Part shown: positions 11,887 to 24,156 of the stretch, one piece after another
Layout of the letters: every line of letters starts with the position of its first letter
Numbering within the stretch: the first letter of the stretch is position 1
Made by a program: the position numbers and the translations under genes
Notes under the pieces: generated by a model
Told to the model about the DNA's origin: nothing
The model's input: only the letters and a program-made list of their open reading frames with translations
Database searches by the model: none
Assembly: GCA_948567375.1 (NCBI GenBank)
Contig: OX419756.1
Location: forward strand, 28,348,333 to 28,412,332
Source of the DNA: Lunularia cruciata
Taxonomy: Eukaryota; Streptophyta; Marchantiopsida; Lunulariales; Lunulariaceae
Reading direction: 5' to 3'
DNA length: 64,000 bases

Positions 11887-12394
11887 TGTAATACCAAGAG
11901 CTAGCCATATGATCTAGATGTGAAATTTGGTTTGGTAACATCTAGAATGATGTTATACATGATGGTAAAAATAGATCAGATAGAAGTATCACCAAAAGAG
12001 TACTTCTACTAATAGAGCAAAAACTGAAATGTGCAAATTCTCCCCCCAATAGAGGAAAGGCTAGCCTTCCTTCCCCCCTGGTTTTTCTCATTGAGAGCGT
12101 TCCAACGGTACCTTACTCACGTGATTTTAAGACTCCTACAAGAAGATTCCCTTTGGTCAAAGCTTGTTTGACCAACCAGATAGGACCTAGACCGACATGT
12201 CTCCCATCCAAGTAAGTAATCCAAGGGTGGAGCTTGCTGACATGTCACCTATCTGTGTGCCTAATCCTATGGTGGAGCTTCCTTGGAGGAGATCCTCTTT
12301 GTCTATATAATAAAGAGAAGGTGCTCCTTTGGGGCACCGAATGTTGAGTGTGTAATATGTGTTTTCTCTCTTCTCTTGTCCTCGGAGTATTACA
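11887..12394 (+). repeat. 5' LTR of outer chromovirus
   Basis: Begins tgtaataccaagagctagcc and ends cctcggagtattaca. It matches the 3' LTR at 24,157-24,875 and, in reverse, the LTRs at 14,688-15,425 and 20,578-21,318. A TATA-like 'ctatataataaag' lies at about 12,301-12,313, so transcription would start shortly after it. It is followed immediately by the primer-binding site. Confidence 0.9.
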
Positions 12395-12395
12395 A

Positions 12396-12412
12396 TGGTA
12401 TTAGAGTGAGTG
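12396..12412 (+). promoter_or_regulatory. Primer-binding site of outer chromovirus
   Basis: tggtattagagtgagtg lies one base after the LTR end. It closely resembles the TGGTATCAGAGC site complementary to the 3' end of plant initiator tRNA-Met, the usual primer of plant gypsy elements. The second copy (inner element) has the canonical form. Confidence 0.85.
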
Positions 12413-12534
12413 TCTTAGTCCAAGAGAGTGGATCATCCCTCTTGGAAGAGCACGAACTACTGAAACTGAGTAATTTGAGGTGGAGAACATAGAGTAATTA
12501 CTAGACTTAGGAAGGACTTTAGAGAGCGGACGAG

Positions 12535-14030
12535 ATGGATGCACTAGGAGGACAATTTCCCGCACCTAGCTTTCCATCCCCAAATCCATTCCACATCAAG
12601 GTTATATACATCCAGCGTGAGCAAATGAGGGTATTGCTAGTTTATCACTTTGGCACGGAATTCATGGATAGAGTGATGAACTCACCAAACCCTGTGATTC
12701 TATCTGTGGTGATATAATACAAAGAGTGGGATTCAACAATCTACATTCTATCATGATAATATGGATGTGAATGTCCCAAATCCTTTCCCTTTCAACACTC
12801 AAGTAGAAATCCATTATGTAGTGAGACCAAAAGTGATGTTTAGAGATTTGGTGGTTAGGAATTTTGGTAAGGATTATTATCAAAGAGTGATAGCTTCTGA
12901 GGTCCCAATGGTAGTTCCGATAGTTTGTGCGCCTTCCAGAGTGATCATATTGACTATGTATTGAAGTAGACATTAGCAATTGAGTGTTACAAGAACCATG
13001 GATCTGTAATTGCAAGAGTTGGTGCAAGGAATGCAAGGGATGTTGAATGAATTTTGAGAGATTAAGATGACCATGGAGACATTACGAAGTCAAGTGCAAA
13101 TCCTCAAGAACGATCAAGCCGTGCAAAAAGAAGAGCCGTCTCAAAACTCAATACTTGCAACTAAAGTACTTAGAGAGGCACTTGTGCCTACAAACCCTAT
13201 CAAAGATGAAGCCACATTGCTACTCCGGATGAAGAAGACCTGCAACATCGAGCCTTACAAGGTGCATTGTATGATGGAAGTAGTGGAAAATTGGATCTCA
13301 AGAATGAATTGATCTTTCAGATTGTTCTCAATAGAGATCACGGAGCATGCTGCAGGCATGTTTGCATGTGGGTACTTGACCGATAAAGCCCTCACATGGT
13401 ATGATGCTTGGGAATGATCCATGTTGGCAGAGAGAAGGGAAGTCATGTGGATAGCAATGCAAGAAGCATTATTGAAGAATTTCCAATTGGTGGATTCTGT
13501 GCAGATGGCTCAAACCCGACTATGGGGATTGAAACAAAAGAATAACGTACAAGAGTATGTAGAGGCATTTCTAGATCTACAAGTTGCAATAACTGACATG
13601 AGTCTAGCAGAGGCTCTCGACAATTTCAAACTAGAGTTAAGGGAGCAAATTTGCCAAGAAGTCATGGTGCAAAATCCTTGCACGGTATTTGAAGCCATTG
13701 CTTGTGCACATAGAATAATAGGAGCATTGGGTGGACGTGAAGGAGTAGTCCCACCTCAACATTATCGGGCAAAAGTGCCACACATGGATGGACCAATACC
13801 GATGGAATTGGGCAACCTTTGATTTTGAGATTGAGGAGCATAACCGCTTCAAGGAGAGCGTGGACAAGTAGAAGAACAAAGAGATGGAGTCCCACGAGGA
13901 GAAGGAACTCAAGGAGAACAACGCTGTTCTTACAATTGTGGCCGTATTGGGCACATATCTACCAACTATCGCACTCGTTTCCCTAGAGGCCCCCGGCCCC
14001 TTTGTACAGGCAAACTTTGAACAACATGGA
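12535..14030 (+). pseudogene. Chromovirus gag, outer element, fossil
   Basis: The capsid-type region is clearest at 13,421-13,822 (RLWGLKQKNNVQEYVEAFLD, then NFKLELREQICQEV, then TVFEAIACAHRI). A zinc-knuckle-like YNCGRIGHIS lies at about 13,932-13,961. The same protein is seen on the minus strand in the inner element (18,970-19,940). Gag forms the particle that packages the element RNA. The reading frame is interrupted several times. Confidence 0.85.
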
Positions 14031-14078
14031 GAGGCGCATTGAAGAAGAGGAGGTGGAAATCACTTTGGAAAACAAAGA

Positions 14079-14687
14079 TTGCCAATAAATGTACCTTGCG
14101 GCCTTACTGGCTCAATAAGCAAGAAGAGAAGCAAGGGAAGGAAGAAGACTAATGTGCAAAGATTCCGAAAGGCAACGTCACAATTGATTGTCATGAATGG
14201 AGTCCTAGAAGGCAATCAAGTGAGAGTATTAATCAATCCAAGAGCAACAGAGAGTTTCTTATCTCACTCTGTTGCAATAAGATTGGGAATAGATCTAGAG
14301 AGAGATTGGAGTGAAGAAGTAGAGTTGCCTAAAGGCCAAATAGAGAGGATTGAATCATTACCTAGATGAGTAGCACTCTGTAGGAGAATATCAAGAAGCA
14401 ATTGAGTGGCGAGTGATACAATTAGCTCGTTATGATGCAATCTTAAGCATACCATGGATGGAGCATTACAACCATATGGTAGATTGGAGTAAGAAAGTAG
14501 TGAGAAACCACCAATGGTCAATCATTGGGGTTAAAGAAAATCACCCAAGTAGGATCTGCCTCTATATGTCATATGGACGGCAACCGTCTGTAAGACCGAT
14601 AGATGTTTCCAGGGTCTAATAAGAGAAGTCCAAAGTGCACAACTCAATGGACAAGTTCATGAGAAATTGAAGGTTGTGGTGGATGCA
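14079..14687 (+). pseudogene. Chromovirus protease region, outer element, fossil
   Basis: At 14,180-14,369 the frame reads [20 protein letters not shown] followed by SFLSHSVAIRLGIDLERD. This is the aspartic-protease-like region of gypsy pol, where the family usually has an LIDxGAT-type active site. The polyprotein runs to 14,687, where the nested element begins, and continues at 21,319. Confidence 0.8.
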
Positions 14688-15425
14688 TGTAATACTCCGA
14701 GGACAAGAGAAGAGAGAAAACACATATTGCACACTCAAACATTCGATGCCCCAAGGGAGCACCTTCTCTTTATTATATAGACAAAGAGGATCTCCTCCAA
14801 GGAAACTCCACCATAGGATTAGGGACACAGATAGGTGACATGTCAGCAAGCTCCACCCTTGGATTACTTATTTGGATAGGTGACCTGTCTGGTCTAGGTC
14901 CTATCTGGTTGGTCAAACGAGCTTTGACCGGAGGGAATCTTTTAGGGAATCTTCCTATAGGAATCTTAGAATCACATGAGTAAGGTACCGTTGGAAAGCT
15001 CTCGACAAGACAAAGTAGGGGGAGGGAATGCCAGCCTTTCCCCCGTGGGGGAGGGCATCTGCACATTTTTGAGGTCTAATTCATCCGTTTAGGCCTCCGA
15101 AATTGCCTTCAAAGATTTTAGGCATATTTCGGTTCCTACTCTATTAGTAGAAGTCCCCTTTTGGTGATACCTCTTTCTGATCTGTTAAGTCCATCATGTG
15201 TAACATCCTTCCAGATGTTACCAAACCAATTCTCACCTTTAAATCATATGACTAGCTATTTGTTCTAAGGTTCTCAAGTCTATTTTGGTTTCTGCCCTAT
15301 TAGTAGAATTACTCTTTTGGTGATACTTCTATCTGATCTATTTTGACCATCATGTATAACATCATTCTAGATGTTACCAAACCGAATTTCACATCTAGAT
15401 CATATGGCTAACCCTTGGTATTAAA
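14688..15425 (-). repeat. 3' LTR of inner chromovirus
   Basis: On the plus strand it begins tgtaatactccgaggac at 14,688 and ends near 15,425. It pairs with 20,578-21,318. It abuts the polypurine tract on the internal side (15,427-15,442, read as a purine run on the minus strand). Confidence 0.9.
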
Positions 15426-15426
15426 G

Positions 15427-15442
15427 ACCTCCCTCCTTTTAA
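15427..15442 (-). promoter_or_regulatory. Polypurine tract of inner chromovirus
   Basis: On the minus strand the sequence just inside the 3' LTR is ttaaaaggagggaggt, an uninterrupted purine run after the first two bases, as needed for plus-strand DNA priming. The outer element has the same kind of tract just before 24,157. Confidence 0.8.
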
Positions 15443-15452
15443 GACGCAACGT

Positions 15453-16742
15453 TTAGGGTTTAGAAAAAATGTCCTCGTTGTACAATTTTTGCTCAAATGC
15501 TTGCACCAACACCGGTGCATGTGCCAAATTGGCAGCGGGTTCCCAGGTTGCTTCATAGAAGGGGTAACCTTTCCATTGTACTAGATATTCCACCCGCGGA
15601 TGGCGAGTACCACGCATGCGCTTTTGGAGAATCCGCTCCACTTCATATTCCTCTGTGCCATCAATGACTGTCGGACAAGGTCGAATGTCCTGTGTGGAAG
15701 TACCTTGGCCTGATCGGGGAGCAGATTTGCGTAATAGGGAGACATGGAACACTGGATGGATCTTCATGTGTGGTGGTAGCTCAAGGTGATAGGCCACAGC
15801 GCCGATGCGACAAAGAATCGAGAAAGGCCCAATAAAATGAGGTCTGAGCTTACGAGATCCAACTAATGTGAGGTTGGTTGTCGATAGCCACACTTGATCC
15901 CCAACATTGAATTCCATGTGCCTACGGGTGTGCATCATCATACTACTTTTGTCGATTTTGCGCAATCTGTAACCTGTGCTTGGCGCTCTCTACACCTTGT
16001 TGGATTCTAGAAACAAATGTGTTGACTGCATCAACCTTGGTAGTCACTGGACGGATCTTCATCAAGCTAGAAGGTGTGAAGGGATGCTCACCATACATGA
16101 GGAAGAATGGAGTGACCTGGGTGGAGGCATTCACTGAATTGTTGTAAGCGAATTCCACCAATGGTAGTAGGTTGTCCCACCTCTCTTGCTCTTCTAAGGT
16201 GAAGCCGCGTAACATGTCTTCAATTGTGCGATTAGCCCGCTCTGTTTGGCCATCTATTTGTGGGTGGTAAGCTGTAGACATGGCCAACTTGGTTTTGAAG
16301 AAACCAAAGAGTGTTCGCCAAAACAAACTGGTGAATTGGGTGCCTCTATCGGTGATGAGTACTCTAGACAAGCCATGGTGAGCAAAGACTGCATCTAAGT
16401 ATAGTTGAGCTAGTTGTGGAGCGGTCACCTCCTTGGTGGTAGGGCGTACATGAATCATTTTGCTGAGCCGGTCCACAAAGACCACAATGGAGTCAAACCC
16501 TGAGGTGGTCTTGGGTAATTCATAGACGAGATCCATACTCACTTGTTCCCAACGTTGGGTAGGAGTGGGAAGAGGTTGAAGGAGCACTGCAGGAGTTTGA
16601 TTAGAAGCTTTGTTCTGTTGACAAGTAGGCAGCTACGCACATAGTCCATCACGTCGTTGCTCATCTTGGGCCAATAGTAATGGCACTTGACTGCCTCCAA
16701 GGGTCTTGTCCACTTCGACATGAGCTGCAATGGCCGAATCAT
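15453..16742 (-). pseudogene. Integrase and chromodomain, inner chromovirus, fossil
   Basis: Read leftwards: an HHCC-type N-terminal part (KCHYYWPKMSNDVMDYVRSC, 16,600-16,700), the DDE core (MDLVYELPKTTSGFDSIVVF, then VLITDRGTQFTSLFW, then STAYHPQIDGQTERANRTIE), a C-terminal SH3-like part (EFNVGDQVWLSTTNL) and a chromodomain at about 15,490-15,670 (YEVERILQKRMRG, VEYLVQWKGYPFYEATWEP). Integrase inserts the cDNA; in chromoviruses the chromodomain binds chromatin marks and steers target choice. Confidence 0.9.
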
Positions 16743-16803
16743 GACATTCCGCTAGAATGGTGGTGCGTAATTCTAGGACATTTGGGATCTACAATCGGCC
16801 CTC

Positions 16804-18260
16804 TCAAAAGGTGAGTCCTTGGGTGCTGGTGACACCTTTGGACGATTGCGCTTCTACAATCTGTGGATCAGTTTTTGTAGCAGCTAGAATCTCTTGCCAG
16901 AATTCAAGGTTAATCTTAACCTCTACCGCCAAGTTGTTGGCCATTGGCATGCGGGTGAATGCATTTGCAAGTTGCTTCTTACCTTCCACGTAGGTGATTG
17001 TCATGTTGAAGCGTTGTCGCCATTCTGCCCACCAAATTTGGCGACGAGATAGATCCTTCTGTGTCTCGAGGTAGACTAGAGGTTTGTGGTCTGTCTCTAC
17101 TACAAATGCCTTCTCACCCAAGTAGTGCTTCCAATGCTTGGTTGCTAGAACGATAGCCAACTCTTCTCGTTCTGTGGTGTGGTAATTGCGCTCTATCGGT
17201 AACAACTTTCGAGAGAAATATGCAATTGGATGCCATCCGTCATGCCACTCTTGTTGTAGGACTGCTCCTATTGCTACGCCTGATGCATCCGTAGCCAACT
17301 TGATTGGACGTTTTGGGTCATACCACTTCAAGATTGGTGCATGTAGCAAGGCGGCCTTCAATTCTTGAAAGGCCAACTCTTGTGTAGTTCCCCATGTCCA
17401 CTTCTTCCCCTTGCCAAGTAGTGCCGTTAAAGGCTGTGCAACCTTGGAGAAGTCCTTGACAAATCTACGATAGAATCCCGTCAACCCCAAGAAGCTCTTA
17501 AGTTGAGTCTGATCTTCTGGGGCACTTCATTTTTGAATGACCTCTATTTTATCAGTCAATACTTGAATGCCCTCTGCACTTACTCTATGCCCTAAGTAGT
17601 CTACTTCAGACTTGCCAAACTCACACTTTGAGATTTTGGTGTACAACTGATTTTGTCTTAGAATCTGGAGGACCTCTCGTAGATGTTGTTTGTGTTCTAT
17701 CATCGTGCTACTATATACTAAGATATCATCCAAGAAGACGATAACAGACTTATCCAAGTATGGACAAAATATGTCATTCATTAGGCTCATGAAAGTGACA
17801 GGCGCATTGGTGAGGCCAAAAGGCATCACAAGATACTCAAAGTGGCCATACCTGGTTCAAAAGGCAGTTTTGTACACATCCTCCTCTGCAATTCAGATTT
17901 GATTGTAACCGCTCCGCAAGTCCAGTTTGGTGAAGTATCTCGCTCCATGGAGTTGATCAAACAGGTCATCCATGTGAGGTAAGGGGTATTTGTTCTTCAC
18001 TATTTGCTGATTGAGACCTCGATAGTCAATGCACATGCGCATTGTACCATCCTTCTTCTTCACAAACAAGACAGGGGCCCCATATGGTGATACGCTAGGT
18101 TGGATGAACCCTTTCTGTAGCATCTCCTCAATTTGAGTCTTACACTCCTCCAACTCATGAGGTGATAGGCGATATGGGGCCTTACAAGGAGGTGTCTTCC
18201 CCGGGTGTGTCTCTATTTTGTGATCTACTTGCCTTTTAGGTGGTAATCCTGAGGGTAGAT
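16804..18260 (-). pseudogene. Reverse transcriptase and RNase H, inner chromovirus, fossil
   Basis: RT blocks on the minus strand include [66 protein letters not shown] (catalytic FLDD near 17,740) and [13 protein letters not shown]. RNase H follows with IKLATDASGVAIGAVLQQE, LAIVLATKHWKHYL and VETDHKPLVYL. All are typical of Ty3/gypsy. The region is interrupted a few times. Confidence 0.9.
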
Positions 18261-18830
18261 CATTGGGAAAGACATCTTGAAACTCATCCACCACATCCTT
18301 CAATTTCTCAGGAATTTGTCCAACGAGTTGTGCACTCTGGACTTCTCCTATTAGACCCAGAAAACATCTATCGGTCTTACAGACAGTTGTCGTCCCTACG
18401 ACATATAGAGGTAGTTTCTGCCTGTGTGATTTTTCTTTAACCCCAATGATTGACCATTGGTGGGTTCTCACTACTTTCTTCCTCCAATCCACCATTGGGT
18501 TGTACTGCTCCATCCATGGCATGCCTAAAATTGCATCATAACGGGCTAACTGTATCACTCGCCATTCAATTGCTTCATAATATTCTCCTACAGAGAGGGT
18601 TACCCGTCTAGGTAATGATTCAATCCTCTCTATTTGCCCATTTGGTAACTCTACTTCTTCACTTCCATCTCTCTCTAGATCCATTCCCAAGCTTATTGCA
18701 ACAGAGCGAGACAAGAAATTCTCTATTGCTCTCGGATCTATTAATACTCTCACTTGATTACCTTCTAGAATTCCATTCACAACAATCAATTGTGAGGTTG
18801 CCTTTCAGGATCTTTGTGCATTATTCTTCT
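18261..18830 (-). pseudogene. Protease region, inner chromovirus, fossil
   Basis: The minus-strand frame 17,893-18,789 starts with [20 protein letters not shown], the aspartic-protease-like segment, followed by [18 protein letters not shown]. It continues without interruption into the RT linker, so protease and the start of RT share a frame as in gypsy polyproteins. Confidence 0.85.
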
Positions 18831-18929
18831 TCCTTCCCTTGCTTCTCTGCTTCCTTATTGAGCCAGTAAGGCCGTGAGGTACATTTACTAGCAATCTTTG
18901 TTTTCGGAAGTGGTTTCCACCTCCTCCTC

Positions 18930-20450
18930 TTCAATGTGCCTCTCCATGTTGTTCAAAGATCGCCTATACAAAGGCCGAGGGCCTCTAGGGAAACAAGTGC
19001 GACAATTGGTAGATATGTGCCCAATACGGCCACAATTGTAACAACGGCATTGTTCTCCTTGAGTCCCTTCTCCTCGTGGGACTCCATCTCTTTGTTCTTC
19101 TACCCGTCCCCGCTCTCCTTGAAGCGGCCGTGCTCCTTGATCCCGGAATCAAAGGTTGCCCAATTCTATCGGTACTGGTCCACCCATGTGTGGCATTTCT
19201 GCCCAATAATGTTGAGGTGGAACTACTCCTTCACCTCCACCTAATGCTCCGGCTATTCTCTGCGCACAAGCAATAGCTTCAAATACTGTGCGAGGGTTTT
19301 GCACCATGACTTCTTGGCGAATCCGCTCTTTCAACCCTCGTTTGAAATTGTCGAGAGCCTCAGCTGGACTCATGTCAATAATTGCGACTTGTAGATCCAT
19401 AAATGCCTCCACATACTCTTGTATGCTATTCTTCTGTCTCAATCCCCATAGTCGGGTTCGAGCCATCTGCACAGAATCCCCCGATTGGAAATTCTTGAGT
19501 AGTCCTTCTTGCATTGCTGTCCATGTGACCTCCCTTCTCTCTGCCAGCATGGATCGTTCCCAAGCATCATACCATGTGAGGGCTTTATTGGTCAAGTACC
19601 CACATGCAAACACGCCTGCAACATGCTCTGTGATCTCTGTTGAGAACAATCAAAAATATCAATTCATTCTTGAGATCCAATTCTCCACAACTCCTATCGT
19701 ACGCTGCCCCTTGTAAGGCTCGATGTTGCAGGTCTTCTTCATCCGGAGTAGCAATGTGGCTTCATCGTTGATAGGGTTCGTAGGCACGGGTGCCTCTCCA
19801 AGTACTTCAGTCGCAGGTACTGGGTTTTGAGACAACTCTTCTTCTTGCATGGCTTGATCGTTCTTGAGGATCTGCACTTGACTTTGCAATGTCTCCATGG
19901 TCATCTTAATCTCTCGAAATTCATTCAACATCCCTTGCATTTCTTACACCAGCTCTTGCAATTGCGGATCCATGGTTCCTGCAACCCCCAATTGCTAACG
20001 TCTACTTCAATACAGAGTCAATATAATCACTCTGGAAGGCGCACAAACTATCGGAACTACTATTGGGACCTCAGAAGCTATCACTCGTTGATAATACTCC
20101 TCACCAAAATTCCTAACCACAAAATCTCTAAACATCAATTTTGGCCTCACTACATAACGGATTTCTACTTGAGTGTTGAAAGGGAGAGGATTTGGGACAT
20201 TCATATCCATATTATCATAATAGAATGTAGATTGTCAAATCCCACTCTCTGTCATATATCACCACAGGTAGAATCACCGGGTTTGGTGAGTTCATCACTC
20301 TGTCCATGAATTCTGCACCAAAGTGATAAACTAGTGATACTCTCATCTACTCACACTGGATGTACATAACCTTGATGTGGAATGGGTTTGAGAATGGAAA
20401 GCTAGGTGCGGGAAATTGTCCCCCCCGGCGCATCCATCCCATCTGCTCTC
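18930..20450 (-). pseudogene. Gag, inner chromovirus, fossil
   Basis: Minus strand: leader and gag start near 20,450, then a matrix-like part (20,007-20,210, EIRYVVRPKLMFRDFVVRNF), capsid (19,149-19,649, RLWGLRQKNSIQEYVEAFMD, ERIRQEVMVQNPRTVFEAIA) and a CCHC knuckle near 19,000-19,050 (CYNCGRIGHIS). It is homologous to the plus-strand gag at 12.5-14.0 kb. Confidence 0.85.
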
Positions 20451-20559
20451 TAAAGTCTTTCCTAAGTCTAGCGATTATTCTATGTTCTCCACCTCAAATT
20501 ACTCAGTTTTAGTAGTTCGTGCTATTCCAAGAGGGGTGATCCACTCTCTTGGACTAGAA

Positions 20560-20576
20560 CACTCGCTCTGATACCA
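20560..20576 (-). promoter_or_regulatory. Primer-binding site of inner chromovirus
   Basis: On the minus strand the site reads tggtatcagagcgagtg, one base after the 5' LTR. The first 12 bases are the canonical plant initiator tRNA-Met primer site. Confidence 0.9.
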
Positions 20577-20577
20577 T

Positions 20578-21318
20578 TGTAATACTCCAAGGACAAGAGA
20601 AGAGAGAAAACACAGATTGCACACTCAAACATTCGATGCCCCAAGGGAGCACCTTCTCTTTATTATATAGACAAAGAGGATCTCCTCCAAGGAAGCTCCA
20701 CCATAGGATTAGGGACACAGATAGGTGACATGTCAGCAAGCTCCACCCTTGGATTACTTACTTGGATGGGTGACCTGTCTGGTCTAGGTCCTATCTGGTT
20801 GGTCAAACGAGCTTTGACCGAAGGGAATCTTTTAGGGAATCTTCCTGTAGGAATCTTAGAATCACATGAGTAAGGTACCGTTGGAAAGCTCTCGACAAGA
20901 CAAAGCAGGGGTGGAGGGAACTCCAGCCTTTCCTCCATTGGGGGGGGGGGTACACACATTTTCGAGGCCTAATTCATCCGTTTAGGCCTCCGAAATTGCC
21001 TTCAAAGATTTCAAGCATATTTCGGTTCCTACTCTATTAGTAGAAGTCCCCTTTTGGTGATACCTCTTTCTGATCTGTTAAGTCCATCATGTGTAACATC
21101 CTTCCAGATGTTACCAAACCAATTCTCACCTTTAAATCATATGTCTAGCTATTGGTTCTAAGGTTCTCAAGTCTATTTTGGTTTTTGCTCTATTAGTAGA
21201 ATTACTCTTTTGGTGATACTTCTATCTGATCTATTTTGACCATCATGTATAACATCATTCTAGATGTTACCAAACCAAATTTCACATCTAGATCATATGG
21301 CTAACCCTTGGTATTACA
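20578..21318 (-). repeat. 5' LTR of inner chromovirus
   Basis: 741 bp, plus-strand text tgtaatactccaagg ... cttggtattaca, followed by the target duplication atgca. Pairs with the 3' LTR at 14,688-15,425 with few differences. A stretch of twelve or so G lies near 20,940. Confidence 0.9.
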
Positions 21319-24143
21319 ATGCATTTCAAGATGTCTTACCCAATGATCTACCCTCAAGATTACCACCAAAAAGGAGAGTAGATCATAAAATTGAGACACT
21401 GAGGGGAATACACCTCCTTGAAAGGCCCCATATCGCCTATCACCTCATGAGTTGGAGGAGTGTAAGACTCAAATTGAAGAGATGTTGTAGAAGGGGTTCA
21501 TCCAACCTAGCGTATCACCATATGGTGCTCTTGTCTTGTTAGTGAAGAAGAAGGATGGTACAATGCACATGTGCATTGACTATCGAGGTCTCAATCAGCA
21601 AACAGTGAAGAACAAATACCCCTTACCTCGCATGGATGACGTGTTTGATCAACTCTATGGAGCAAGATACTTCACCAAATTGGACTTGCGAAGTGGTTAC
21701 AATCAAATCCGTATTGTAGAGGAGGATGTGTACAAAACTGCCTTTCAAACCAGGTATAGCCATTTCGAGTATCTTGTGATGCCTTTTGGCCTCACCAATG
21801 TACCTACCACTTTCATGAGTCTAATGAATGACATATTTCATCCATACTTGGATAAGTTTATTATTTTCTTCTTGGACAATATCTTAGTATAGAGTAGCAC
21901 GATGATGGAACACAAACAACATCTACGAGAGGTCCTCCAGATTCTAAGATAGAATTGATTGTATGCCAAAATCTCAAAGTGTGAGTTTGGCAAGTCTAAA
22001 GTAGACTACTTGGGGCATAGTGTAAGTGCAGAGGGCCTTCAAGTATTGACAGATAAAATAAAGGTCATTAAAAAATGGCATGCCCCAGAAGATCAAACTC
22101 AACTCAAGAGCTTCTTGGGGTTGACGAGATTCTATCGTTGATTTGTCAAGGATTTCTCCAAGGTTGCACAACCTTTAATGACACTACTTGACAAGGGGAA
22201 GAAGTGGACATGGTGAACTGCACAAGAGTTGGCCTTTCAAGAATTGAAAGCCACCTTGCTACATGCACCAATCTTGAAGTGGTATGACCCAAAACGACCA
22301 ATCAAGTTGGTTACAGATGCATCAAGCATAGCAATAAGAGCAGTCCTACAACAAGAGTGGCATGATAGATGGCATCCAATTACATATTTCTCTCGAAAGT
22401 TGTTACCGGCAAAGCACAACTACCCCACCACTGAATGAGAAGAGTTGGCCATTGTTCTAGCAAGCAAGCATTGGAAGCACTATCTAGGCGAGAAGGCGTT
22501 TGTAGTAGAGATAGACAACAAACCTCTAGTCTACCTGGAGACGTAGAAGGATCTATCTTGTTGCTAGATTTGGTAGGCAGAGTGGCGACAATGCTTCAAC
22601 ATGTCAATCACCTACGTGGAAGGTAAGAAGCATTTTGTAGATGCATTCACCCGCATGCCAATGGAAAACAACTTGGTGGTAGAGGTTAAGATTAACCTTG
22701 AATTTTGGCCAGAGATTCTGGCTGCTACAAAAAATGATCTATAGATTGTAGAAGCGCAATCATCCAAAGGCATCACCAGTACCCAAAGACTCAACTTTCA
22801 TGATGATAGATTATGGATCCCAAATGTCCTAGAATTACGCACCACCATTCTAGTGGAATGTCATGATTTGGCTAGCAGGTCATGTTAGAGTGGACAAGAC
22901 CTTGGATGCAGTCTAACGCTATTACTATTGGCCCAAGATGAGCAACAACATGATGGACTACGTGCGTAGCTGCCTACTTTGACAATAGAACAAAGCTTCT
23001 AATCAAGCCCTTGCAGTGCTCCTTCAACCTCTCACCACGCCTACCCAACATTGGGAACAAGTGAGTATGGATCTCGTCTGTGAATTACCCAAGACCACCT
23101 CAGGGTTTGACTCCATTGTGGTCTTTGTGGACCGGCTCAGCAAAATGATTCATGTACGCCCTACCACCAAGGATGTGACCGCTCCACAACTTGCTCGATT
23201 ATACGTAGATGCAATCTTCTCTCACCGTGGCTTGTCTAGAGTACTTATCATTGATAGAGGCACTCAATTCACCAGTTTGTTTTGGCAAACACTCTTTGAT
23301 TTCTTCAAAACCAAGTTGACCATGTCTTGAGCTTACCACCCACAAACAGATGGCCAAATAGAGCGGGCTAATTGCATGATTGAAGACATGTTATGCGGCT
23401 TCACCTTAAAAGAGCAAGAGAGGAGGGAAACCCTACTCCCATTGGTGGAATTTGCTTACAACAATTCAGTGAATGCATCTACCCAAGTCACTCCGTTCTT
23501 CCTCATGTATGGTGAGCATCCCTTCACACCTTCTAGCTTGATGAAGATCCGTCCAGTGGCTACCAAGGTTGATGTAGTCAATACATTTGTTTCTAGAATC
23601 CAACACTGTGTGGAGAGCGCCAAGCACATATTATAGATTGCACAAAATCGACAGAAGCAATATGCTGATGCACACCGTAGGCACATGGAGTTCAATGTTG
23701 GGGATCAAGTGTGGCTATCGACAACCAACCTCACATTAGTTGGACCTCATAAGCTTAGACCTCGTTTTATTGGGCCTTTCTTGATTCTTTGTCACATCGG
23801 CGGTGTGGCCTATCACCTTGAGCTACCACCACACATGAAGATCCATCCAGTGTTCCATTTTTCCCTACTATGCACATATGCTCCCCGATCAGGCCAGGGT
23901 CATTCCACACAAGACATTCAACCTTGTCTGACACTTGTTGATGGCATAGAGGAATATGAAGTGGCGCGTATTCTCCAAAAATGCATATGTGGTACTCGCC
24001 ATCCACGGGTGGACTATCTAGTACAGTGGAAAAGTTACTCCATCTATGAAGTAACATGGGAGCCCGCTGCCAATTTGACACATGCACCGGTGTTGGTGCA
24101 AGCATTTGAGCAACAATTGCACAATGAGGACATTGAGTCTTAA
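21319..24143 (+). pseudogene. Pol (RT, RNase H, integrase, chromodomain) of outer chromovirus, fossil
   Basis: The polyprotein resumes right after the nested element: FQDVLPNDLPSRL (21,323 on), RT ([39 protein letters not shown], 21,550-21,890), RNase H (IKLVTDASSIAIRAVLQQEW, 22,300-22,380), integrase (MDLVCELPKTTSGFDSIVVF, LIIDRGTQFTSLFWQTLF, 23,060-23,330) and chromodomain (YEVARILQKCICGTRHPRVD and onwards, 23,955-24,090). Each block aligns with the inner element. Many interruptions. Confidence 0.9.
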
Positions 24144-24156
24144 AAGGAAGGAGGTT

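Larger units (their letters stand above)
14688..21318 (-). mobile_element. Inner chromovirus, complete LTR to LTR, fossil
   Basis: A minus-strand LTR retrotransposon of 6,631 bp: 5' LTR 21,318-20,578, primer site, gag, protease, RT, RNase H, integrase, chromodomain, polypurine tract, 3' LTR 15,425-14,688. It is flanked by a perfect 5-bp target duplication, atgca (14,683-14,687 and 21,319-21,323), inside the polyprotein of the outer element, so this is a clean nested insertion of one family member into another in opposite orientation. All domains are present. It has roughly six to eight interruptions, so it is a fossil, but the LTRs are nearly alike by eye, making it the youngest element of the window. 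Confidence 0.95.
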
